A stretch of DNA of 64,000 nt from Gammaproteobacteria bacterium (GCA_018222405.1 JAAFAI010000010.1:102458-166457); one strand, 5' to 3'; numbered from the stretch's first letter, positions 35,792 to 45,251 are shown. Numbers and translations: made by a program. The notes: generated by a model not told the origin, from the sequence alone.

Positions 35792-38500
35792 TTAATAATA
35801 ATCGAAAGAGAATCGTACACCCATTGTGCGTGGACGGTTAGTAACCACCTTAGGTGTGAACTGCTGAGTATCGATGTTCAGGATAGCGGATTCATCGAAC
35901 AGGTTGTCGATAAACAACTCCACTTTCCAGCTGTCTTCAGACATGCCCACAGACACGTTACTGATCACGTAGCTTTCCTGTACATAACGACCACCGCGGA
36001 ACGCATTACCGTCGCCATCAGTGAAAGTAGCACCTTCGTATACGGCCGCTTCGTCTTCGATTTTAAGACCAGAGCCCGTACCGTAGATGTGACGGGTGGC
36101 ATCTTCCATTACATAAGCGTCCATGACCATGCCGGCTAAACGGTCACCTGTGTAGGCAACTGAGGCATTGACAAAGCCTTGTTGGCCGCCATCCAGTTCG
36201 AAGTAGTAACGCGCATTGATATTACCAGAGAAACTTGCAGTGTAAGGCAGTTCGCTACCTACGCCAGCGGCAATGCCTTCAAGTTCAGGATTAACACGAG
36301 TCAGCTCGGTATCAATCATGCTTAATGCCGCATTCACGACCAGGTCATCGGTTGCCAGCCAGGTGATGTCTGCATCCAAACCTTTAATCTCAGCATCACC
36401 TACGTTGTCGGTGAATACCAGGAAGCTGATGTTCGTCGGGTCGAAACGTGAAGTTTGTAGTTCGCCGATTTCAGAGTAGTAAGCCGTGGCGTTGATACGC
36501 ACGATACCGTCTAAGAAATCACCTTTCATACCCACTTCGTAGTTATCCAGGGTATCCGTAGTGGAGTAGACCGGAATACGGAAGCCTTCAAACGCGCCAG
36601 ACTGGTTATTTGACAGACCACCACCTACACGGTTAGTCACCGGCGGTCGGAAACCTTCTGAGTAGTTAGTGAATAACAGCACGTCATCACTGACTTTCCA
36701 GTCGAGGCCAAACTTAAAGATGGTGTCGTCGACGGTTAATACGCCGTCAGAACCTAAATCGCCAACTTCAAGCTGACCACTGGCCACGGCTGCCGCTACT
36801 GCATCCGGGTCGAGGCCAACGGCTGCCAGCTCGTCCGGATCCATTGAGCCGAATGCTTTAACACGACGGGTTACGTCAACAGTAGTGGTTGAACCTGTGT
36901 AGATATCATCAATCTGATACCAGCGTGCGCCCAAGCTCGCCGTTAAGCTGTCGGTGATGTCATATTCCATCTGACCGAATACCGCAATCTGCTCGATTTT
37001 GTGGGTAATGTCGTTAGCAAAGCTAATTTCTTCAGGGAATGGACCGCCGTCGCTATTGATACCTTCATTGCCCACCAGGGTGCGCTGTAAGTTATCAAAG
37101 CCGAAGGTGGTCATTTCGGTGTTAGCAATCTTGAACTGACCGACCGTAGCGACTTCCTGTTCGTCGTAGAACAAGCCAGCAGTGATGCGGAATGGCGCGT
37201 CGAACTTAGTGTCGATACGGAATTCGTGCGTCATGCGGGTGCTGGTGGTATCTTCTTTGTAGTATTTCACCGGGTCCAGACAGCGGATATCAGCAGGATT
37301 ATCCGGCGTGTCATAGTGGTTACACAGGTAGTATGCCGAGAAAAGACCACCGTTGGTGTAGCCGGTGTAATCGGTGAGAGTATCGATTTCACGGTCTAAA
37401 TAACCACCGGTATACACCACGTCGAGTTTGTCTAAACGACCGTCTACGGTCCAGGTGGTTAAACCAAACTCATCTGAGTTTTCATCAGCCTGAAAACGAA
37501 TCGCCTGGTCTTCTGCTACAGTTGGGTCGTAAGCAAATACGCCTTCAGTATCCAGCGATTGCTGCGTGTGCTGAACCAGTAAATCCCAGTCTGAATTAAT
37601 GTGGTAAGACAAACCAAAACGCGCACCGGCATACACCGCGTCGTTGAAGTCATCTTCAACATGCTGGCTGTTGCGTGGTGATACCACCGCAGCCGTGCTT
37701 GGCGTAATACCGCTGTTAACAATACGACGAGAATCCATCTCAGCCGGATCCGCACCGTACCCCGCCAGTGCGCCGCCAGAAATACGGTCTACTACCACGG
37801 CACTACCGATGTAACCACCGTTACCCGGATCGTTTTCGATGTTATCAATCCAGCCGCCCTGCTTGTCGTTGTACGCAACAACGCGTAAAGCCAGGTCGTC
37901 AGTTGGGGTAATGTTGATGTACGCCTCAACCGTGTTGCTCATTTCACCGCCTTTGGTGGTGGCGATGGCGGTATCAAAACCGGCCGCAAAACCGGCATGG
38001 TCTGGCTTACGGGTAATTAAACGTACCGTACCGGCCTGTGAGCTGGCACCAAACAGGGTACCCTGTGGTCCCGGCAGTACTTCGACACGCTCAACGTCGG
38101 TCGCGAAAATATCCAGGTTACGACCGGCCATGGAAACCGGCATTTCGTCCTGGTAGAACGCAACTGACGGCTGCAGAGCCTGCACTGACGACAGTGTGAT
38201 ACTTGACTGGGTAGTGGCCGCACCACGAATGTAAATTTCGTTCTGGCCAGGGCCGGTGCCCTGGAATACCACATTAGGTAAGAATTCTACGTAGTCCTGG
38301 AAGTTGTCGATACCCATGTTTTCCAGGGCATCGCCACTTAAGGCTGATACTGCTACCGGTACGTCCTGAATGGATTCAGTTCGCTTGGTGGCGGTAACTT
38401 CGATGGTTTCGATGGAAGCCTTTGATTCGCTTGCCTGAGCAAGTACGCCATTAGATGCTAGCGCAGCTATCACTGCACAACTAAGGTGTGTTTTTCTCAT
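35792..38500 (-). CDS. TonB-dependent outer-membrane receptor
   Basis: The 902-residue protein has a signal peptide (MRKTHLSCAVIAALASNGVLAQA), a TonB-box-like SIETIEVTATKR, a plug domain with DVPVAVSALSGDAL and VERVEVLPGPQGTLFGASSQAG, and a large 22-strand-type barrel ending in the aromatic FSFDYY. The type resembles receptors of alteromonads and sphingomonads that import unknown organic nutrients rather than siderophores. AGGAAC precedes the ATG. The divergent neighbour is a BetT-like transporter. Substrate not determinable from sequence. Confidence 0.95.
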   Translation of the reverse strand: MRKTHLSCAVIAALASNGVLAQASESKASIETIEVTATKRTESIQDVPVAVSALSGDALENMGIDNFQDYVEFLPNVVFQGTGPGQNEIYIRGAATTQSSITLSSVQALQPSVAFYQDEMPVSMAGRNLDIFATDVERVEVLPGPQGTLFGASSQAGTVRLITRKPDHAGFAAGFDTAIATTKGGEMSNTVEAYINITPTDDLALRVVAYNDKQGGWIDNIENDPGNGGYIGSAVVVDRISGGALAGYGADPAEMDSRRIVNSGITPSTAAVVSPRNSQHVEDDFNDAVYAGARFGLSYHINSDWDLLVQHTQQSLDTEGVFAYDPTVAEDQAIRFQADENSDEFGLTTWTVDGRLDKLDVVYTGGYLDREIDTLTDYTGYTNGGLFSAYYLCNHYDTPDNPADIRCLDPVKYYKEDTTSTRMTHEFRIDTKFDAPFRITAGLFYDEQEVATVGQFKIANTEMTTFGFDNLQRTLVGNEGINSDGGPFPEEISFANDITHKIEQIAVFGQMEYDITDSLTASLGARWYQIDDIYTGSTTTVDVTRRVKAFGSMDPDELAAVGLDPDAVAAAVASGQLEVGDLGSDGVLTVDDTIFKFGLDWKVSDDVLLFTNYSEGFRPPVTNRVGGGLSNNQSGAFEGFRIPVYSTTDTLDNYEVGMKGDFLDGIVRINATAYYSEIGELQTSRFDPTNISFLVFTDNVGDAEIKGLDADITWLATDDLVVNAALSMIDTELTRVNPELEGIAAGVGSELPYTASFSGNINARYYFELDGGQQGFVNASVAYTGDRLAGMVMDAYVMEDATRHIYGTGSGLKIEDEAAVYEGATFTDGDGNAFRGGRYVQESYVISNVSVGMSEDSWKVELFIDNLFDESAILNIDTQQFTPKVVTNRPRTMGVRFSFDYY

Positions 38501-38778
38501 AGAACTAAGTTCCTACTATATTTGAAGTGAGCTGAATTATTTATTATTGATTCATTTTTATTGCCTTATAGCCTACCAGAAATAAAATTAAATTTCTGCA
38601 CTAACTATTATCTGGCTAAAAATTACTGGCAATCAGGAAATAAACTACGTAAATCAACGTCAGTAGGATCAAACATTTAATTCCATACTAATTATTTGTA
38701 AGAAAGTTTTTTGACAGTTCGATTTGCTGTATATTGTATGCAAATTGTTTTATTTATCTTTCACTAACAGGATATAAC

Positions 38779-40770
38779 TTGAGTCAGACAACAACGCCCA
38801 AGCACGAAAATCCGGCACCAGCCAAGCTAAATAAACCTGTCTTTTACGCAGCCTCCGGCGCAATCCTTATGCTGCTGTTATTTGCGGTAATCATGCCCGA
38901 AACCGCCGAGAGCCTGTTTTCAACCATGCAGTCGGCTGTAGTGGAAAACGGCAGTTGGTTTTACGTATTTACCGTAGCTGCCATTTTGATCTTTGTTGTT
39001 TATATCGGGTTCTCTGAGTACGGTGAAATCCGCCTCGGTCCGGATCACGCCAAACCGGAATTTACTATCCTCACATGGCTTTCCATGTTGTTTGCCGCCG
39101 GTATGGGTATCGGCTTGATGTTTTTCGGCGTAGCTGAACCGTTAATGCACTTTATGGCGCCGCCGACGGCAGAAGCGAATTCTGTGGAGGCAGTTAAAGA
39201 AGCCATGCGGACAACCTTTTTCCACTGGGGGCTACACGCCTGGGCAATCTATGCCGTGGTAGCACTGGTGCTGGGCTATTATGCCTTCAGACACCAGTTA
39301 CCCTTGACCTTGCGCTCCACCCTTTATCCGCTGATTGGTGATAAAATTTACGGTTGGCAGGGGCATGTAGTCGATGTTCTCGCCGTGACTGCAACCATTT
39401 TTGGTATCTCTACATCGCTGGGATTTGGTGCCAGTCAGATTAACGCGGGCTTAAGTTATGTGTTTGGCATGCCGAACACCACCTTTACGCAAATGGCCCT
39501 AATGATGTTTGTGGTAGGTCTTGCGATTATTTCCGTAATGACCGGCCTGGACAAAGGCATCCGCCGCCTTTCAGAAACCAACATGATACTCGCGGTAGTG
39601 CTGCTTGTGTTCATTTTGGTACTTGGCCCTACAGTATTCCTGTTACAAGCGTATTTACAGAATACCGGTGCTTATGTATCGGATATTATTCGTAACACCT
39701 TTAACCTGTTTGCTTATGAAAAGACCGACTGGATTGGCGGCTGGACCATTTTCTACTGGGGATGGTGGTTAGCCTGGGCGCCTTTTGTTGGTTTGTTTAT
39801 TGCGCGTATTTCTTTCGGCCGTACTCTGCGAGAGTTTGTGCTGGGTGTTTTACTGATTCCTACCGCATTTACGCTGTTGTGGATGACCATTTTTGGTAAC
39901 GCCGCCATTGATATGGTGTTTAACGAAGGCTTTGATAAGCTGGCTACCATGGTAAAAGATGATACGTCGGTTGCCCTGTTTGTTTTCCTGGAGCACTTCC
40001 CGTTCAGTGGCTTTATCAGCATTATTGCGTTGCTCATGGTTATGGTGTTCTTTGTGACATCCTGTGACTCCGGCGCCATGGTAGTGGATATGCTGTGCTC
40101 CCATGGTCGTAACGACACACCATTATGGCAACGTGTATACTGGGCTGTCGGCGTAGGACTGGTTGGCGCAATCTTGCTTTACGCTGGTGGGCTCAATGCG
40201 TTACAGACCATGACCATTGTTGCAGCATTGCCGTTTTCGATTATTTTGCTGGTAGCGATGTACGGCTTGCTTAAGTCACTGCGTATCGAGAAGCATAAAC
40301 GGGATAGTCTGGCTATTACTGCTATGCAAACCGCCGTGGTGGAGCACGATAAGCCCTGGAAAGAACGTTTAGGTGAAATTGTGACTTTCCCGGACGAAAA
40401 GAAAGTCTCCGGCTACATGTTACGCGTGGTTTACCCTGCTCTGCACGAAGTGTGTGAGGAGTTTAAACGCCGCCAATACGATGCCAGTTTACAGTCTAGC
40501 GACACACATGTAGAGCTGACGGTGGTAGTTAATGGTCAGAATGATTTTACTTACGCGGTATACTTAACCGCAACACAACAGCCTGACTCCACCTTGACTG
40601 GCGAAGAATCATTGGACGCTGAGAATAATCAAACGTATTATCGCGCCGAAGTGCATCTGTCAGAGGGCGGTCAGGATTACGATCTGATGGGCTGGTCGAA
40701 AGACGGCGTAATTAATGATGTGCTGGATCAGTTCCAGAAACATCAGCACTTTTTGCATCTGCTTAATTAA
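38779..40770 (+). CDS. betT: BCCT family choline/betaine transporter, BetT-like
   Basis: The protein has twelve transmembrane segments and the BCCT signatures LFAAGMGIGLMFFGVAEPL and FYWGWWLAWAPFVGLFIARISFGRT. A C-terminal cytoplasmic domain of about 170 residues matches the E. coli BetT osmosensing tail (MLRVVYPALHEVCEEFKRR; DLMGWSKDGVINDVLDQF). BetT carries choline with protons. I chose the TTG at 38779 because AGGA lies seven bases upstream; an in-frame ATG at 38734 lacks an SD. It is followed by a MarR regulator, probably in one operon. Confidence 0.88.
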   Translation: MSQTTTPKHENPAPAKLNKPVFYAASGAILMLLLFAVIMPETAESLFSTMQSAVVENGSWFYVFTVAAILIFVVYIGFSEYGEIRLGPDHAKPEFTILTWLSMLFAAGMGIGLMFFGVAEPLMHFMAPPTAEANSVEAVKEAMRTTFFHWGLHAWAIYAVVALVLGYYAFRHQLPLTLRSTLYPLIGDKIYGWQGHVVDVLAVTATIFGISTSLGFGASQINAGLSYVFGMPNTTFTQMALMMFVVGLAIISVMTGLDKGIRRLSETNMILAVVLLVFILVLGPTVFLLQAYLQNTGAYVSDIIRNTFNLFAYEKTDWIGGWTIFYWGWWLAWAPFVGLFIARISFGRTLREFVLGVLLIPTAFTLLWMTIFGNAAIDMVFNEGFDKLATMVKDDTSVALFVFLEHFPFSGFISIIALLMVMVFFVTSCDSGAMVVDMLCSHGRNDTPLWQRVYWAVGVGLVGAILLYAGGLNALQTMTIVAALPFSIILLVAMYGLLKSLRIEKHKRDSLAITAMQTAVVEHDKPWKERLGEIVTFPDEKKVSGYMLRVVYPALHEVCEEFKRRQYDASLQSSDTHVELTVVVNGQNDFTYAVYLTATQQPDSTLTGEESLDAENNQTYYRAEVHLSEGGQDYDLMGWSKDGVINDVLDQFQKHQHFLHLLN

Positions 40771-40793
40771 TGCATTCAGGAGTATTACTATTA

Positions 40794-41273
40794 ATGCGTA
40801 AAGAAGAAGAATTACTGGTAGCGTTACGACGTGTAATAAGGGCGGTAGACTTACGCAGTAAACAGCTGAGTAAAGATGTGGGCATTACCGGCCCACAGTT
40901 ACTCGTATTACAAAATATCGCAGCGAAACCAGGCATTATGGTAAAGGAAATTGCTGACGACATTAATTTAAGCCCGGCAACGATTACCAATATTCTTGAC
41001 CGCCTTGAATCGCGCGATCTAGCGCATCGTATTCGCAGCACTCAGGACAAACGTAAAGTGGGTGTATATCTTACCGAAGCGGGTGAAAAAGCGGTGTCAA
41101 CGGCACCGCGTCCGTTGCAGGAGCATTTTGTTGAACGCTTTCACCAGTTAGCTGAGTGGGAACAAAGTCAGATGATAGCTACCATGCAGCGCATTGCGTC
41201 GATGATGGACGCTGAATCAATTGACGCCTCTCCGGTACTGGCGGTTGGTACGCTCACCGAGCGTCACGACTAA
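40794..41273 (+). CDS. MarR family regulator, possibly CosR/EctR-like
   Basis: The winged-helix protein has VRAVDLRSKQLSKDVGITGPQLLVLQ-type helices and the wing LSPATITNILDRLESRDLAHRIRSTQDKRKVGVYLTEAGE in consecutive parts. The sequence resembles MarR regulators of compatible-solute genes (CosR in Vibrio, EctR in methylotrophs), and its place directly after a betT-like transporter fits that role; this is inference. AGGAG lies 11 bases before ATG 40794; an ATG at 40770 overlaps the betT stop. Confidence 0.85.
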   Translation: MRKEEELLVALRRVIRAVDLRSKQLSKDVGITGPQLLVLQNIAAKPGIMVKEIADDINLSPATITNILDRLESRDLAHRIRSTQDKRKVGVYLTEAGEKAVSTAPRPLQEHFVERFHQLAEWEQSQMIATMQRIASMMDAESIDASPVLAVGTLTERHD

Positions 41274-41302
41274 ACCGGAACGCTAAGCGCTAAACTTGTA
41301 CA

Positions 41303-41327
41303 AAAAAGGCCGATTAATCGGCCTTTT
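41303..41327. terminator. bidirectional terminator MarR gene / ratB
   Basis: The stem AAAAGGCCGAT-TA-ATCGGCCTTTT overlaps the ratB stop codon and ends both convergent units. Confidence 0.88.
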
Positions 41328-41670
41328 GTTTATCTGCTTTTAGCGGATTGGGTCGCCCGCCGGTGACTTTGTCGGCTCGTCCTTCCTGGACAGCTTTTTC
41401 GGCACGTCGCTTACGCACTTCTTTGGGGTCGGCAATCAGCGGTCGGTAAACTTCTATGCGGTCACCATCCTGCAGTTCTACTGACGGTTTACACACACGG
41501 TTCCACACACCTACTTTGGCGGTTTTTAAATCGATTTCGGGGTGAATATCCGTAATGCCTGAGGCCAGGATCCCCTGCTCTACCGTTGAGCCTTTCGGCA
41601 CGGTCAATTCGATTAGCGACTGCTTGGCTGGCGTGGCATAAGCCACTTCAATATTAATGGGTTCATCCAT
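41314..41670 (-). CDS. ratB: RnfH/RatB ubiquitin-fold protein
   Basis: The 118-residue protein is of the RnfH (beta-grasp) family: INIEVAYATPAKQSLIELTVPKGSTVEQGI near the start and VGVWNRVCKPSVELQDGDRIEVYRPLIADPKEVRKRRAE further on, given here in parts. A basic tail follows. Its function is not established. The start overlaps the ratA stop (TAATG), the conserved ratA-ratB order of E. coli. Confidence 0.93.
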   Translation of the reverse strand: MDEPINIEVAYATPAKQSLIELTVPKGSTVEQGILASGITDIHPEIDLKTAKVGVWNRVCKPSVELQDGDRIEVYRPLIADPKEVRKRRAEKAVQEGRADKVTGGRPNPLKADKQKAD

Positions 41671-42101
41671 TAGGCGTACACTACTTTAGCTCGTTGGGTA
41701 AAGGCGTTAACCATGCTTGCGGCAAGCGAATTAAACACCTTACCAAAGGCCAGTTCGACCATTTTACTTTTAAATTCAAACTGCAGGCTTAATTCTATTT
41801 TACAGGCCGACTCCGACAACGACGAAAATGTCCAGCCTCCGCTCAACTGCTTAAACGGCCCGTCTACCAGGGTCATGCTGATACTCTGTGCGGGATCCAA
41901 AACATTCTGGGTAGTAAACCACTGCTTTATCCCCGCTTTGGAAACCAGCAAGGCGGCCTGCATGGCGTTACCCTGACGGCTCACAATTTTGCTGTCGCTA
42001 CAGCCGGGCAGAAACTCAGAATAAGACTCAACATCATTAACTAAATCAAACATGGATTGCGCGCTGTAAGCAACCAGGGCGCTGCGCTGTATTTTCGGCA
42101 T
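41670..42101 (-). CDS. ratA: RatA, ribosome association toxin / COQ10-like START protein
   Basis: RatA belongs to the SRPBCC/COQ10 family; the E. coli protein binds 50S subunits and blocks 70S formation when overproduced. The sequence begins MPKIQRSALVAYSAQSMFDLV, matching E. coli RatA (MPQISRTALVPYSAEQM), followed by NDVESYSEFLPGC. I chose ATG 42101 over an upstream in-frame TTG; GCAGGAG lies 12 bases upstream. It is divergent from smpB as in E. coli. Confidence 0.93.
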   Translation of the reverse strand: MPKIQRSALVAYSAQSMFDLVNDVESYSEFLPGCSDSKIVSRQGNAMQAALLVSKAGIKQWFTTQNVLDPAQSISMTLVDGPFKQLSGGWTFSSLSESACKIELSLQFEFKSKMVELAFGKVFNSLAASMVNAFTQRAKVVYA

Positions 42102-42253
42102 ACGAATTTTGTACTCCTGCAAGTTGCTGCTGAGTTTACCATAAAATTTATTTTGAAAATAAGCTGTTGTGGATCACATTAAATGCCAGGAATTTTTATC
42201 GGCCAGCGCAGGAAATACGAGACAACATTTATGTAATCAGTATAATAGCCGCC

Positions 42254-42727
42254 ATGAAGAAAAATAAATCCAATACCACCGGTACCATCGCGCTGAACAA
42301 AAAAGCGCGTCACGATTACCTCCTAGAAGACAAAATGGAAGCCGGCATTGCACTGCAAGGCTGGGAAATCAAAAGTATTCGTCAGGGCAAAGTGAATATC
42401 ACCGATAACTACGTGATTATCCAAAATGGTGAAGCGTATCTGGTAGGTGCCCGCATTACGCCGCTTAATCAGGCCTCAACGCATGTTATTTGCGAGCCTG
42501 AGCGTGCCCGTAAACTGCTGCTTAATCAGCGCGAGATAGACCGCCTTATCGGCGCAAGAGACCGCCAGGGTTACTCCATTGTAGCCACCGCCATGTACTG
42601 GAAAAAGTGCTGGGTAAAACTGGAAATTTATCTGGCAAAAGGTAAGCAGTCTCACGATAAACGCGACACCATTAAAGACCGCGACTGGGAACGCCAGAAA
42701 GCCAGAGTGATGAAACACAAAGCTTAA
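42254..42727 (+). CDS. smpB: SsrA-binding protein SmpB
   Basis: SmpB binds tmRNA and brings it to stalled ribosomes. The 157-residue sequence has [34 protein letters not shown] and the basic C-terminal tail [20 protein letters not shown] typical of the family. I chose ATG 42254 over the in-frame start at 42167, which adds 29 unrelated residues. Its partner ssrA lies 2.2 kb downstream, separated by two minus-strand genes. Confidence 0.97.
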   Translation: MKKNKSNTTGTIALNKKARHDYLLEDKMEAGIALQGWEIKSIRQGKVNITDNYVIIQNGEAYLVGARITPLNQASTHVICEPERARKLLLNQREIDRLIGARDRQGYSIVATAMYWKKCWVKLEIYLAKGKQSHDKRDTIKDRDWERQKARVMKHKA

Positions 42728-42736
42728 TACAACTTA

Positions 42737-42766
42737 CAACAGGGTGCCACGGCACCCTGTTTTGTT
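42737..42766 (+). terminator. smpB terminator
   Basis: The stem ACAGGGTGCC-AC-GGCACCCTGT followed by TTTTG lies 11 bases after the smpB stop, and just after the end of the convergent hydrolase gene on the other strand. Confidence 0.88.
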
Positions 42767-42771
42767 TCGAC

Positions 42772-43623
42772 TTATTGTAATGTTCGCACAAACCACTGCA
42801 CAGTTAATTGCAGTAACTGTTCGTCCTCACCCGTCTGGTCGTTAAGTACATTAAAAATGTGACTGGCATCTTTAATAATAACGGCCTGCGCCGGGTATGC
42901 ACGGGTAGCTTCAATCAGCCGTAATGCGTTTTCGGCCGGCACCACCTTATCGGCGCTCCCTGCAATCGCCAGCAATGCACCGTTGTAAGTAGCCATATTG
43001 GTGAGTGACTTATTGGCTTTTACCTGTTCAAACCATTCAAGGGAAATATCCAGTGGTGCTCGCCAGGTGTATTCCTGGGTAACGTAACCTTGTTGTTTGG
43101 CCTGTTGATACATGTTGTCGAACATCGGTCTAAAGGCGCTCACGCCGTCGCTGGCCACCGAAGACCATGCCACAAAAGAGTCGAACACCGGCGATTGAGC
43201 AATGAGTAGCTGGGCGATCAGACCGCCCTGACTAAAGCCCACAACGCCTAACTTTTCCTTATTTACCTTAGGTTGTGCCTGCATATAGTTTAGTGCCACG
43301 GTGGCATCCCGAACGGCACTTTCGAGCGTGTAAAGCCGATAACTAACCTCGCTATCACCGGTACCGGCAAAATCAATACGTATGGAGCCTATCCCCACCC
43401 TCGCCAGCGCTTCTGCGAGGCGCGCGTAGAGGTTGCCGACTTCATTTTTATGGGATGCCGTACCATGCAATAACACCACGGTCGGCACCGCCTGCTCAGA
43501 ATCAGGTAAGTTTACGATGGCAGGGATTTCGTACTCGCCGTTATTTAAGCGCAAAGAAAACTCACCCGCATAGGAAACCAGTGGCAGCACACTCAGCATT
43601 ACGGTTATCAGCCAGACTTTCAT
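42772..43623 (-). CDS. secreted alpha/beta hydrolase
   Basis: A signal peptide (MKVWLITVMLSVLPLVSYAG) precedes an alpha/beta-hydrolase fold. The oxyanion motif VVLLHGTASHKNEVGN, nucleophile elbow GVVGFSQGGLIAQ, acid GSADKVVPAENA and catalytic His in DASHIFN are all visible. It resembles prolyl-oligopeptidase-like or dienelactone-hydrolase-like esterases of the BAAT type. I chose ATG 43623, with CGGAG seven bases upstream, over an in-frame start seven codons earlier. Substrate unknown. Confidence 0.9.
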   Translation of the reverse strand: MKVWLITVMLSVLPLVSYAGEFSLRLNNGEYEIPAIVNLPDSEQAVPTVVLLHGTASHKNEVGNLYARLAEALARVGIGSIRIDFAGTGDSEVSYRLYTLESAVRDATVALNYMQAQPKVNKEKLGVVGFSQGGLIAQLLIAQSPVFDSFVAWSSVASDGVSAFRPMFDNMYQQAKQQGYVTQEYTWRAPLDISLEWFEQVKANKSLTNMATYNGALLAIAGSADKVVPAENALRLIEATRAYPAQAVIIKDASHIFNVLNDQTGEDEQLLQLTVQWFVRTLQ

Positions 43624-43687
43624 GAAAAAGCTCCGAGAAAACAAAGAAGTGAATAACCTTCTGTGAAATGGTCACAGTGGTCAGTAA

Positions 43688-44653
43688 TTAGTCCGGCTGA
43701 CGGTACGCGCGGACGATATCCGCCATCACGGCCAGGCCAATCTCCGCAGGCGTTTTACTGCCAATGTCCAGACCAATAGGCATATGAATATGGCTTAGCT
43801 GAACATCGGTGAGCTGCCCTACCCGCTGCAGGCGCTCTGCCCGCTTAGCTGATGTACGTTTAGAGCCCATCACGCCAATATAAAAAGCTTCGGTATGCAC
43901 CGCTTCCATCATTGTAAGATCGTCCACGCGCGGATCGTGCGTTAACGCAACCACTGCGGTATGACTGTGCACATTGCCCGGTTTCATAATGTAGTCGGCA
44001 GCAAAATCAGGCACGAACCGGCAACCTTCTATATTGCACAATGCCTGTTCCGCTTCGCGGTGCTCACAAATAATCACCTCAAAACCCAGAGACTGAGCAT
44101 AACGGGCGCAATATTCTGCGACCGGCGAATAACCGGCAATAACCAAGCGCCTTGCCGGACCAACGCGAAGCGCAACATGGCTAGCGTCGGCTTGCCAGCT
44201 CACCGCTGGCGTATGCTCGGTAACCTCACTTAAGCAGCTCACACCCGTATCCGTGTTAACCTCCCGTACTTTCACATCCTTGCCCAACAGACAATTCAGA
44301 TAAGCCGCAAAGTGCGCACTTTGGTTTTCATCCGGCGTGATCTTCTCTACCAGCACATCAAGAATACCGCCACAGGGTAAGCTGATGGCCTGCTGGCCAC
44401 CTTCTTCGCCATAACGCACTATCTGCGCCGGAGCACTAAATTCATTGGCTTCCAGTCGTGACAAAAAGTCATCTTCCACGCAGCCGCCGGACAAAGAGCC
44501 CACCCAGTCATCACTGGCCGTAGCGGCAAACAAACTGCCCGGTTCCCGCGGCGAAGAGCCCCAGGTAGCCAGCACCGTACAAAACCAAAACGGCTTACCC
44601 GCTGCCAGCCAATCATTCACCCGGCTTAATACCGAGACATCCATGGGTTGCAT
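43688..44653 (-). CDS. XdhC family protein
   Basis: The 321-residue protein has the XdhC/CoxI N-terminal domain (FWFCTVLATWGSSPREPGS; SLSGGCVEDDFL) and a C-terminal Rossmann XdhC domain (RLVIAGYSPVAEYCARYAQSL; YIGVMGSKRTSAKRAERL; IGLDIGSKTPAEIGLAVMADI). XdhC proteins insert or deliver sulfurated molybdenum cofactor to xanthine dehydrogenase-type enzymes. No molybdenum hydroxylase is encoded in the window, so its client must lie elsewhere. Confidence 0.93.
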   Translation of the reverse strand: MQPMDVSVLSRVNDWLAAGKPFWFCTVLATWGSSPREPGSLFAATASDDWVGSLSGGCVEDDFLSRLEANEFSAPAQIVRYGEEGGQQAISLPCGGILDVLVEKITPDENQSAHFAAYLNCLLGKDVKVREVNTDTGVSCLSEVTEHTPAVSWQADASHVALRVGPARRLVIAGYSPVAEYCARYAQSLGFEVIICEHREAEQALCNIEGCRFVPDFAADYIMKPGNVHSHTAVVALTHDPRVDDLTMMEAVHTEAFYIGVMGSKRTSAKRAERLQRVGQLTDVQLSHIHMPIGLDIGSKTPAEIGLAVMADIVRAYRQPD

Positions 44654-44815
44654 AATAAAAACTTCTTAAAACTACCTTTTGATAATGTAAGCAATTAAAT
44701 CCAAAACACCAACATAGATCATATCACTGCGGTAAATCCAGCGATAACCGGCACTTAACTGCTCAGCAAAGCAGCACCCAACCGTCATAAAAGCGTTTAT
44801 ATTTGTACTTACCCC

Positions 44816-44845
44816 TTGAATAAGTTAGTATCCGCTCCATATTAA
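44816..44845 (+). promoter_or_regulatory. candidate sigma-70 promoter of ssrA
   Basis: TTGAAT (44816-44821) and TATTAA (44840-44845) are separated by 18 bases and lie about 50 bases before the mature tmRNA 5' end. A precursor leader removed by RNase P would fit. It is a sequence match only. Confidence 0.4.
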
Positions 44846-44892
44846 ACAGTATTCAGGGAGCTTAACTCTCTGGTTTAATAGTAACGATCTCC

Positions 44893-45250
44893 GGGGCTGA
44901 TTAGGATTCGACAGGATCTAGGAAGCTGGAGGTGCATGCAGAGGAGCGGTTTGCCTCTTAAAAAGCCGCATTTAAATAGTCGCAAACGACGAAAACTACG
45001 CACTAGCCGCTTAATAACCGGCATAGGCCCTTCCACCTAAGCTCTGTCTGCTAGCCAGGATTTTGGAAGGTCATATAAGTAGACTAGCGAGGGAAACTCT
45101 CCTGAGGTTGAACCGCGAAATAGTATCAGGACAGCTACCAGGAACCCTGTTTGTCGGGGTCTAAAGTAGTTAAATAAAAGACAAACTAAGCATGTAGTAC
45201 CAAAGGTAGACATTTTCTGGACGCGGGTTCAAATCCCGCCAGCTCCACCA
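44893..45250 (+). ncRNA. ssrA: tmRNA (SsrA)
   Basis: The RNA begins GGGGCTGATTAGGATTCGACAGG and ends with the T-arm and acceptor GGGTTCAAATCCCGCC-AGCTCCACCA, giving the tRNA-like acceptor pairing GGGGCTG/CAGCTCC-type ends. The tag reading frame encodes ANDENYALAA followed by TAATAA, identical to E. coli. Length is 358 nt, one-piece type. It rescues stalled ribosomes with SmpB, encoded 2.2 kb upstream. A strong terminator follows. Confidence 0.98.
44982..45014 (+). other. tmRNA tag reading frame (ANDENYALAA)
   Basis: The resume codon GCA at 44982 follows TAGTC, as in E. coli tmRNA. Ten codons give ANDENYALAA, ending at TAA 45012-45014 with a second TAA. The ALAA end is the ClpXP/ClpAP degradation signal; ClpA is encoded in this window. 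Confidence 0.95.
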
Positions 45251-45251
45251 A

